DNA of 6,331 nucleotides, taken from JAGGZI01 sp964399605 (GTDB lineage Archaea > Aenigmatarchaeota > Aenigmatarchaeia > PWEA01 > JAGHBM01). Below, piece after piece: positions 1 through 3,987 of this stretch. The position numbers were made by a program, and so were the translations under genes. Position 1 is the stretch's first letter. The number at the start of each line of letters is the position of its first letter. The stretch lies in NCBI GenBank assembly GCA_964399605.1, contig CAYNRH010000034.1:1-6331 (forward strand), read 5' to 3'. A model generated the notes under the pieces. The model saw nothing but the letters and a program-made list of their open reading frames with translations. It did not search any database and was not told where the DNA came from.

Positions 1-109
1 TTCGAACCCTCGACACCCGGCTTTCTTTGCTTTCATCTTCCTTCGGAAATCAATTCTTTTAAGCGTTAACTTAAAAGGCCGGTGCTCTACCAGACTGAGC
101 TATGGGCCC
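1..109 (-). tRNA. tRNA-Lys(TTT), intron-containing, 3' part cut by window edge
   Basis: The minus strand shows a 5' acceptor half GGGCCCA, a D-arm GCTC/GAGC, an anticodon stem CCGGC/GCCGG and a loop CTTTTAA with anticodon TTT (Lys). The 3' half of the anticodon stem lies 49 nt further on, so an intron interrupts the loop at 37/38. The T-stem starts GAGGG followed by TTCGAA, and the window ends exactly at T-loop position 59. The 3' acceptor strand and CCA are therefore not visible, and I cannot tell whether this gene also has the T-loop intron of its neighbours. The gene starts one nucleotide after the CCA end of tRNA-Asp, so the two are almost surely co-transcribed. Confidence 0.93.
23..71 (-). 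other. tRNA-Lys anticodon-loop intron (37/38), 49 nt
   Basis: Removal of these 49 nt closes a 7-nt anticodon loop. Loop bases CTTT pair perfectly with AAAG near the intron 3' end. This leaves 3-nt bulges TA|A and AA|A at the two splice sites, a canonical archaeal BHB arrangement. The anticodon region CTTTTAAG is also perfectly complementary to CTTAAAAG inside the intron (56-63), so an alternative hairpin could mask the anticodon before splicing. Confidence 0.9.
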
Positions 110-110
110 A

Positions 111-265
111 TGGCGCCTCGGCCGGGATCTTCACGAAATTCTAACAATAGCAAATCGAAGATTTGCAAGTTCTTTCCTATTGCCCTTTCTTTTGAAGAAA
201 GGCAATTTTGAACCCGGGTCACGGCCTCGACAGGGCCGTATGCTAAGCCACTACACCACCAAGGC
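111..265 (-). tRNA. tRNA-Asp(GTC) with a T-loop intron
   Basis: Acceptor strands GCCTTGG and CCGAGGC pair (one G-T), followed by discriminator G and an encoded CCA. The D-arm is GTGT/GCAT with the AGTGGTTA-like loop usual for tRNA-Asp. Anticodon stem CGGCC/GGCCG closes the loop CTGTCGA, anticodon GTC. The T-stem halves CCGGG and CCCGG are separated by 86 nt instead of 7, because an intron of about 79 nt sits in the T-loop. Removing it restores the T-loop TTCAAAT. The anticodon loop itself is uninterrupted. It is the first gene of an Asp-Lys pair separated by one nucleotide. Confidence 0.95.
128..206 (-). other. tRNA-Asp T-loop intron (59/60), about 79 nt
   Basis: T-loop bases TTCA pair with TGAA just before the 3' splice site, flanked by the 3-nt bulges AA|A and GA|T, a BHB-like motif. 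The intron holds two hairpins: an 11-bp stem TTGCC-TTTCTT/AAGAAAGGGCAA with one bulged base, and GCAAAT-CTTCG-ATTTGC. Boundaries were chosen so that a standard 7-nt T-loop results. Confidence 0.88.
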
Positions 266-295
266 ATAGACATCTCTATTTAATTAATTTTAAAG

Positions 296-305
296 TATTT
301 AAATA
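296..305 (-). promoter_or_regulatory. Probable TATA box for tRNA-Asp/tRNA-Lys
   Basis: TATTTAAATA on the minus strand is centred about 36 nt upstream of the tRNA-Asp 5' end, which would give a leader of about 10 nt. The 105-nt spacer between 5S rRNA and tRNA-Asp is very AT-rich, so other boxes in it are possible. Confidence 0.5.
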
Positions 306-370
306 GATATTACTAATTCTAATTTTTTAAAATGTTGTATCAATAAGCTATCTACCTCGGTAAATATGAA

Positions 371-489
371 ACACTAGCAGCGTCCTAAACTTCCCGTCTT
401 TTCGACAGTACAATTTAGATCGCTGAAGGGCTTAACTTCTGTGTTCGAGATGGGAACAGGTGTTTCCCCTTCGCTTTGGCCGCTAGTGA
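371..489 (-). rRNA. 5S ribosomal RNA
   Basis: The minus strand carries the conserved 5S core: the loop B/C region with CACCTGTTCCCATCTCGAA, then ACACAGAAGTTAAGCCC, and a loop E/helix IV region with GTACTG and GGGAAG around a GAAA-type apex. The 5' strand CACTAGCGGC pairs with the 3' strand GCTGCTAGTG to form helix I with one G-T pair. That sets the ends near 488 and 372 and a size of about 117-119 nt. The gene lies between tRNA-Tyr and tRNA-Asp and has its own TATA box, so it is a separate unit here. No 16S or 23S rRNA is in the window. Confidence 0.96.
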
Positions 490-589
490 CTACTATTAAG
501 TATAATAACCTTTATAAAGCTTTCGGTGAAACTTTTCTATCTCTTACGTTTAAGTGCTGGTTTACGGAGAAGATTATGAGTTTTTGGAG
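490..589. other. Spacer between tRNA-Tyr and 5S rRNA
   Basis: This spacer of 100 nt holds no supportable gene. On the minus strand it begins right after the tRNA-Tyr CCA and ends at the 5S 5' end. Its only recognisable content is the 5S promoter. Confidence 0.6.
511..525 (-). promoter_or_regulatory. BRE/TATA promoter of 5S rRNA
   Basis: CGAAAGC followed by TTTATAAA on the minus strand fits an archaeal BRE plus TATA box. The TATA centre is about 25 nt upstream of the inferred 5S 5' end, the standard archaeal spacing. Confidence 0.75.
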
Positions 590-606
590 TGGTCCCCGGA
601 CCGTGA

Positions 607-659
607 TACTCGTTCTCCCATTTGGGAAGTACAGGGACCTTTTTTGAAAAGGGACCTGT
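607..659 (-). other. tRNA-Tyr T-loop intron (59/60), 53 nt
   Basis: T-loop TTCG pairs with CGAG (one T-G pair) just before the 3' splice site, leaving the bulges AA|A and TA|T. The intron starts with a copy of ACAGGTCCC that is also found in the upstream exon. Confidence 0.87.
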
Positions 660-681
660 TTCGAACACGGGACCTGTCGGT

Positions 682-729
682 TTCAGCTTTGCGAACGATT
701 GCTATGCAACCAATACTTTTAGTAAAGGT
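682..729 (-). other. tRNA-Tyr anticodon-loop intron (37/38), 48 nt
   Basis: Removal joins CTGTAG to A and the stem half CCGAC, giving a 7-nt loop. The 3' bulge AA|A is clear. The central helix CTGT with GCTG is relaxed and has a T-T mismatch. Position 37/38 is the usual archaeal intron site. Confidence 0.85.
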
Positions 730-744
730 CTACAGCCGACCGCT

Positions 745-765
745 CAAACTCATCTATGTAGACGT
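745..765 (-). other. tRNA-Tyr D-stem intron (near 22/23), 21 nt
   Basis: GCTC is followed by the D-loop and then GAGC only after 21 extra nt. The best fit is GGCT pairing with AGTT, bulges AG|A and TG|A, and an inner stem CGTC/GATG. A one-nucleotide shift of both ends gives the same mature sequence, so the exact cut is not fixed by sequence alone. Confidence 0.75.
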
Positions 766-820
766 CTAGCCGCTGAGCTATCCGGGGGATATTTCACCTT
801 AAGAGATTTAAAGAATAAAA

Positions 821-830
821 ATATATAAAA
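821..830 (-). promoter_or_regulatory. Probable TATA box for tRNA-Tyr
   Basis: TTTTATATAT directly follows the TAG stop codon of the membrane protein gene and is centred about 38 nt upstream of the tRNA-Tyr 5' end. A weaker alternative, CTTTAAAT, lies nearer the tRNA around 806-813. Confidence 0.55.
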
Positions 831-2237
831 CTATTCTTCTTCCTTTATTCTTAACTCGTTTGAATTAACACTTATTGTCCTATCTTTAGTTTTTCCAATT
901 AGTTTAACTCTCGGCAATCTTATGTAATCTAATGTTCCTATTAAAGTTTCAAATTTGTATGTTAGTATTATGTCTTCATGTTTCTCCAATCTACCCAATT
1001 TCCATATCAATTTAGTCCCATCTTTGGTTTTTTTAATTATTGGCTTTTTTGTTTTAAAATCTTTTATCAATCTTGCTATGGATGGGATAACATCTTCTAT
1101 TACGACATCCTTTAGTTTCTCCCCGACATTTTTTATTTCTATTGCAACCATAACTTCTTTTTTGTCGTCTTCAAGTGCTTTTATGTTTATTGCACTCTTC
1201 CTTACCTTTGGGGTTCTGGTTATCTTGAATGTCAGGTAGCCACCATATATAATTAATCCAGCAAGAAGTATCAATGGCCAATAATGTATCTGGTATGATA
1301 CGGCTCTGCTTTCATTCACGTCCAACGTAATCGGCCATAAAAGAACAACATAATCCCCTGCATCTTCTTTTGATGGTGTTATTGAGGATGTTAGGAACAC
1401 ATCCCACGGTTTTTTTATTTTCAATTCTATGTTTTCAGTCTTTTTGACGTTTCCAACATTTGTTATCAATATCTTTCCAAATTCTCCTATTGGTGTCCAA
1501 GTTGATTTGTATTCTTTTTCTACCTTTTCAACAGTTTCCAGCGATATTTTTTTGCTTTCCTTGGAAAGGACATCATCGCCTCTCATAAGGTATGCAGTTA
1601 TTATGTATTCCCCAGGGCTCATTGTGTTATCTGTTTTAAACTCTTGCTCAAATGTTTTTTTCATGCCCATTTCCAATGAGAATTTTTCATCTTTCTTATA
1701 AACAACTTCATTATCGTGGGTGATTTCGTAGTGCAGTTTCAATTCCTGAAAATCTCTTGTTCCAAGATTTACAACACTTTCTGTTGATTTTATAATATCA
1801 TTAGGTGAGAAAGAATCTTTATTAGTTTTAATATCTTCTATTGCTGCTTTATATTTTTCCTCAATAAACACAAAGATGTTTTTTTCAACATTTGTTTTGG
1901 GGTCTGTTAGTGAATAAACAAATATTGGGAATGTGTATATGCCAGATTTTGTTTTTTCTGGGAAGTTTATATTGAAGCTTATGGTTTCACTCTTGCCTGG
2001 GTATAATGTTATATAAGATTTGTCAAAATAAACCCAATTCCTATATGGTCCCATAACGCTTATTCCAAAAGTTTCCTTTTTTCCCAAGTCATTTGTTATT
2101 TTCACTATGAAGTTTCCTGGTGTCAGATAGATTTTGTCAGCTTCTATGTTTATGCTTACCTGTGCTAAGGCATAAGAAGAAAATATGGATGTTAAAAACA
2201 CACCCAAAATCAAGACTATGAGCAAATTCTTATTCAC
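831..2237 (-). CDS. Secreted, single-pass membrane-anchored protein of unknown function
   Basis: The predicted 468-residue protein starts with GTG; a GGTG ribosome binding site lies just upstream and the start leads straight into a signal peptide (residues 1-25, cleavage likely after ALA). Residues 26 to about 318 are beta-rich, with PGEYIITAYL- and LTPGNFIVKI-like stretches typical of archaeal Ig-like surface domains. A strong transmembrane segment follows at about 319-338 (YWPLILLAGLIIYGGYLTF). It is flanked by the basic KITRTPKVRK, so the 130-residue C-terminal part should be cytoplasmic. That part contains EVMVAIEIKNVGEKLKDVVI, which looks like another conserved-repeat (DUF11/COG1361-like) beta fold. 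I do not recognise a specific family and propose no activity. It has its own TATA box after rpo10, so it may be a separate unit. Confidence 0.9.
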   Translation of the reverse strand: MNKNLLIVLILGVFLTSIFSSYALAQVSINIEADKIYLTPGNFIVKITNDLGKKETFGISVMGPYRNWVYFDKSYITLYPGKSETISFNINFPEKTKSGIYTFPIFVYSLTDPKTNVEKNIFVFIEEKYKAAIEDIKTNKDSFSPNDIIKSTESVVNLGTRDFQELKLHYEITHDNEVVYKKDEKFSLEMGMKKTFEQEFKTDNTMSPGEYIITAYLMRGDDVLSKESKKISLETVEKVEKEYKSTWTPIGEFGKILITNVGNVKKTENIELKIKKPWDVFLTSSITPSKEDAGDYVVLLWPITLDVNESRAVSYQIHYWPLILLAGLIIYGGYLTFKITRTPKVRKSAINIKALEDDKKEVMVAIEIKNVGEKLKDVVIEDVIPSIARLIKDFKTKKPIIKKTKDGTKLIWKLGRLEKHEDIILTYKFETLIGTLDYIRLPRVKLIGKTKDRTISVNSNELRIKEEE

Positions 2238-2267
2238 TTACACACCCAAGTAAAAGATTAATTTTTT

Positions 2268-2278
2268 TATATATAAAA
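2268..2278 (-). promoter_or_regulatory. Probable TATA box for the membrane protein gene
   Basis: TTTTATATATA on the minus strand lies two nucleotides after the rpo10 stop codon and about 35 nt upstream of the GTG start. This predicts a 5' leader of about 10 nt carrying the GGTG site. Confidence 0.55.
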
Positions 2279-2279
2279 C

Positions 2280-2474
2280 TTATCTTCTGAACTTGGTAGC
2301 ATAATCTATCAGGTCAACATGTGTTAAGAACAAGCTCCTACAGCAATATCTCTTTAATCCAAGATTGTCCAAAACTTTCTGCGGATTTTTTCCTTTTTCA
2401 ATTTCCTTTTTATATTCTTCCCAAAGGTGTGCAACAGGTTTTCCACATGTCATACATCTTACAGGTATAATCAT
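2280..2474 (-). CDS. rpo10: DNA-directed RNA polymerase subunit Rpo10 (RpoN)
   Basis: This 64-residue protein is the archaeal counterpart of Rpb10, a small zinc-binding subunit that helps assemble Rpo3 and Rpo11 onto the large subunits. It begins MIIPVRCMTCGKPVAHLW, with the family's CxxC near residue 7, and has the CC pair in RYCCRSLFLTHVDLID, completing the atypical zinc site. I chose the ATG at 2474 because it has AGAGGTGAT just upstream and gives the family's normal length. An in-frame extension of 24 residues upstream would overlap rps9 and is not used. The gap to rps9 is 4 nt, and the rps9 stop codon lies inside the rpo10 ribosome binding site, so translation is probably coupled. Confidence 0.96.
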   Translation of the reverse strand: MIIPVRCMTCGKPVAHLWEEYKKEIEKGKNPQKVLDNLGLKRYCCRSLFLTHVDLIDYATKFRR

Positions 2475-2478
2475 AATA

Positions 2479-2889
2479 TCACCTCTTACTTCTCTGTTTA
2501 TGTCTTCTCGGTCCAGCAGAAGATCTGGACGGTTTATGTGGTTCATTTCTCCTGGGGTCGCTAACTAAGATGTTCTTGTCATATTCTTCCATAATTTTCT
2601 CAATCTTTTTACCACCGATTTTTATAAGCCCTCTGCCTATTGCCTGCCTTGATGCTTCGGCTTGGCTGATTCTTCCTCCTCCTCTAACAGTTACATTAAT
2701 ATCAATATTATTTGATATGTCTCCAGCTATAATCAGTGGCTCTTCTATCATCATTCTTACCATTTCAGGTTTTATTGTGTTCAATGGTCTTCTATTTATT
2801 TTGACCAGGCCAGTGCCTTTTTTTACAAATGCTTTTGCCACAGACTCTTTCCTTTTTCCTATTGTTTGAACGATTTTTTCTTTACTCAT
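2479..2889 (-). CDS. rps9: Small ribosomal subunit protein uS9
   Basis: The 136-residue protein matches archaeal S9. It begins with the GKRKESVAKA motif, has VRGGGRISQAEASRQAIGRG in the middle, and ends in a basic tail with DPRRNEPHKPSRSS and the terminal QRSKR. In the 30S subunit this tail reaches the P-site tRNA anticodon stem. The start ATG follows the rpl13 stop by two nucleotides, and rpo10 follows 4 nt later, as in the archaeal L18e-L13-S9-RpoN gene order. Length and motifs are ordinary. Confidence 0.98.
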   Translation of the reverse strand: MSKEKIVQTIGKRKESVAKAFVKKGTGLVKINRRPLNTIKPEMVRMMIEEPLIIAGDISNNIDINVTVRGGGRISQAEASRQAIGRGLIKIGGKKIEKIMEEYDKNILVSDPRRNEPHKPSRSSAGPRRHKQRSKR

Positions 2890-2891
2890 AC

Positions 2892-3290
2892 TTATAAGCC
2901 TCTAAGTTTATCTGAAATTTTTTTAAGGGTTAAATATTTACATTCAATTTCGTTTTTTTCCTTTGTAATTTTTTCGCCTTTTAAATTATTTGGATTTCCA
3001 ACATATATCTTAAGTCTTTTGAATGCTTCTCTTCCTCTTGGTTTTTTGTATGGCAACATTCCCCTTATAGACCTTCTCAATATACCGTTTGGCGTCTTTG
3101 GATAATATGGTCCGTGATGGGGGTCACCCATTTTTTTCTTTCTCATGAAATTTTCTTCTATGTCTTTTGGATTGCCTGTTATAATTGCCATTTCTGCATT
3201 GATAATTGTTATTTCTTCACCATTCAGAAGTTTTTTGGCAACTTCTGATGATAATCTCCCTAGGACTTGATTTGACGCATCTACAATCAT
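2892..3290 (-). CDS. rpl13: Large ribosomal subunit protein uL13
   Basis: The 132-residue protein begins MIVDASNQVLGRLSSEVAKK, the classic L13 N-terminus, and carries the RRSIRGMLPYKKPRGREAFK basic motif and the YVGNP segment in the middle. I chose ATG at 3290 because it has GGGTGAT five nucleotides upstream and starts at the normal family position. An in-frame TTG at 3302 would add only four residues and overlap rpl18e. The gene follows the rpl18e stop by 4 nt, the stop lying within the ribosome binding site, which suggests coupled translation. Confidence 0.97.
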   Translation of the reverse strand: MIVDASNQVLGRLSSEVAKKLLNGEEITIINAEMAIITGNPKDIEENFMRKKKMGDPHHGPYYPKTPNGILRRSIRGMLPYKKPRGREAFKRLKIYVGNPNNLKGEKITKEKNEIECKYLTLKKISDKLRGL

Positions 3291-3294
3291 TAAA

Positions 3295-3639
3295 TCACCC
3301 AAATATTTTTACATTGCTTCCCTTTGGATTTTCTTTTAAAAGTTCTTCCATCTCAAGGCATTTTCCTTTTGCGCTTATTATTTTCCTTTTTGCCTCGCTT
3401 GAAAAATTAATTGCACTCACGGTAATCTTTTTATCCAAATCCCCATATCCAAGAACCTTACCAGGAACAACTATAATATCGCCGTTTTTTCCATACCTGT
3501 TTATCTTGGCTATGTTAACTATTGCATAGTTTCTTCTCGGCTTTGATAGCCTTTCAGATAGGTCTTTCCATATTTTCTCTTTTCTGTCTGATAGTTTTTT
3601 TATCAGTTCCAATATTTTTGGATTTGTTTTCTTTTTCAT
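3295..3639 (-). CDS. rpl18e: Large ribosomal subunit protein eL18 (L18e)
   Basis: The 114-residue protein has NPKILELIKKLSDR, a KPRRNYAIVNIAKINRY segment, GDIIVVPGKVLGYGDLDKKI, and the characteristic C-terminus ENPKGSNVKIFG. All of these are typical of archaeal L18e, a protein shared with eukaryotes and absent from bacteria. The ATG at 3639 is preceded by ACAGGTG. It is the first large gene after tRNA-Leu, and a mini-ORF with a similar ribosome binding site lies just upstream (3652-3693). The order tRNA-Leu, L18e, L13, S9 is also known from the haloarchaeal S9 operon. Confidence 0.97.
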   Translation of the reverse strand: MKKKTNPKILELIKKLSDRKEKIWKDLSERLSKPRRNYAIVNIAKINRYGKNGDIIVVPGKVLGYGDLDKKITVSAINFSSEAKRKIISAKGKCLEMEELLKENPKGSNVKIFG

Positions 3640-3651
3640 TTTTTCACCTGT

Positions 3652-3693
3652 TTATTTTTTGGTGGAAAAATATGAAAATTTGTTTTCAACCAT
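3652..3693 (-). CDS. Possible 13-residue leader mini-ORF before rpl18e
   Basis: Minus-strand ATG with AAAGGTG upstream opens a reading frame MVENKFSYFSTKK ending in TAA, 12 nt before the rpl18e start. It resembles the two mini-ORFs before rps13 (MTENEFSYFFKKVKK), sharing M-x-E-N-x-FSYF. The frame begins 18 nt after the tRNA-Leu CCA end. The sequence is also an imperfect inverted repeat, so similarity may be kept by RNA structure and not by the peptide. Whether it is translated cannot be decided here. Confidence 0.45.
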   Translation of the reverse strand: MVENKFSYFSTKK

Positions 3694-3702
3694 TTTTTCA
3701 CC
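3661..3702 (-). promoter_or_regulatory. Leader hairpin covering the ribosome binding site before rpl18e
   Basis: The arm GGTGAAAAAAT pairs with ATTTTTCCACC with a single A-C mismatch, and inside it GAAAA pairs with TTTTC around the loop CAAA. The GGTG site and the AT of the mini-ORF start codon lie in the stem. Confidence 0.6.
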
Positions 3703-3728
3703 TTTTATTGATGGTGCGGGAGGCCAGA

Positions 3729-3826
3729 TATTCACATGACATAAATCCTATGTCAGCTCTTTCTTTTGATTTGCGACTAAGGTCGCAAATTTTGGGACGA
3801 TGCCCCAAAATGAAAAGAAAGATTGT
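3729..3826 (-). other. tRNA-Leu T-loop intron (59/60), 98 nt
   Basis: T-loop TTCG pairs with TGAA (one G-T pair) before the 3' site, with bulges AG|A and TA|T. The intron is strongly folded. An outer stem CTTTCTTTT/AAAAGAAAG encloses two hairpins, ATTTTGGG/CCCAAAAT and TTTGCGAC/GTCGCAAA, and a further hairpin TGACATA/TATGTCA follows. Confidence 0.88.
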
Positions 3827-3858
3827 CTCGAACTGGCGAAGGCACTAAGCCACTAGGT

Positions 3859-3870
3859 TTCTCCTTAGCA
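3859..3870 (-). other. tRNA-Leu anticodon-loop intron (37/38), 12 nt
   Basis: Removal of TGCTAAGGAGAA joins TTCAGG to A and CCTAG, completing the common leucine loop TTCAGGA. The central helix TTCA with GGAG is relaxed, and the 3' bulge is AA|A. At 12 nt it is near the lower size limit for archaeal tRNA introns. Confidence 0.75.
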
Positions 3871-3877
3871 CCTGAAC

Positions 3878-3904
3878 TTAGCCATCCTAAGCTTGACCAT
3901 GATT
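3878..3904 (-). other. tRNA-Leu anticodon-stem intron (30/31), 27 nt
   Basis: The stem half CTAG is joined to G and TTCAGG only if these 27 nt are removed, giving CTAGG to pair with CCTAG. A BHB fits: GGCT pairs with GGCT through two wobble pairs, bulges are AG|A and AA|G, and an inner stem ATC/GAT follows. Confidence 0.72.
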
Positions 3905-3920
3905 CTAGCCCCTTTGACCA

Positions 3921-3970
3921 TTCCCAAAACCTTTCCATAGACGCTTTTGCGCGCGCAGCGGAAAAGGTTT
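3921..3970 (-). other. tRNA-Leu D-loop intron (about 16/17), 50 nt
   Basis: The D-stem and loop bases CCCAA pair with TTGGG at the intron 3' end, with bulges GA|A and AA|T. AACC pairs with GGTT just inside, and a GC-rich apex GCTGCGCGCGCAAAAGC lies at the tip. Removal gives D-stem CCC/GGG and the leucine-type GGTCAAA loop. Confidence 0.82.
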
Positions 3971-3987
3971 TCTTGGGTACTCCCGCA

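Larger units (their letters stand above)
590..787 (-). tRNA. tRNA-Tyr(GTA) with three introns
   Basis: Acceptor strands CCCCGGA and TCCGGGG pair perfectly, with discriminator A and encoded CCA. The C1-G72 pair is the known tyrosine identity mark in archaea and eukaryotes. Anticodon stem GTCGG/CCGAC closes the loop CTGTAGA, anticodon GTA. The variable loop is AGGTC and the T-stem is CCGTG/CACGG. Three introns must be removed to give this cloverleaf: in the D-stem (745-765), in the anticodon loop (682-729) and in the T-loop (607-659). The spliced product has a full D-stem GCTC/GAGC and T-loop TTCGAAT. The gene lies downstream of the membrane protein gene and has its own TATA box. Confidence 0.93.
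3712..3986 (-). tRNA. tRNA-Leu(CAG) with four introns
   Basis: The acceptor strands GCGGGAG and CTCCCGC pair perfectly, followed by discriminator A and an encoded CCA. After removal of four introns the cloverleaf is ideal for leucine: D-stem CCC/GGG with the Leu-type GGTCAAA loop, anticodon stem CTAGG/CCTAG with loop TTCAGGA (anticodon CAG), a long class II variable arm with stem GGC/GCC, and T-stem GCCAG/CTGGC with T-loop TTCGAGT. The introns lie at about 16/17, 30/31, 37/38 and 59/60. Only about 88 of the 275 nt are exon. The gene starts one nucleotide after the rpo3 stop and sits inside the ribosomal protein transcript. Confidence 0.92.

Noticed and set aside
111..787. Interrupted tRNAs as decayed pseudogenes
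   Set aside because: All stems are intact after intron removal, CCA ends are encoded, promoters are present, and the interruptions have BHB-like splice sites.
441..828. Short plus-strand open frames over the 5S rRNA and tRNA-Tyr
   Set aside because: They lie across clear RNA genes on the other strand, have no ribosome binding site pattern and no protein-like composition.
2475..2546. Longer version of rpo10 with 24 extra N-terminal residues
   Set aside because: It would overlap the end of rps9, lacks a ribosome binding site, and the internal ATG at 2474 matches the normal family start.
3291..3302. TTG start four codons upstream for rpl13
   Set aside because: The ATG at 3290 has a GGTGAT site at proper spacing and gives the standard N-terminus.
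3850..3890. Alternative anticodon stem CTAAG/CTTAG for tRNA-Leu
   Set aside because: It also gives anticodon CAG but consumes the long variable arm, leaving only about seven nucleotides there, which does not fit a leucine tRNA.
3859..3904. Reading the Leu-like gene as tRNA-Met because CAT follows CTAGAAT
   Set aside because: That choice leaves an A-C mismatch in the anticodon stem, and the D-loop, long variable arm and A73 all fit leucine. The CAG solution gives perfect stems and the common TTCAGGA loop.
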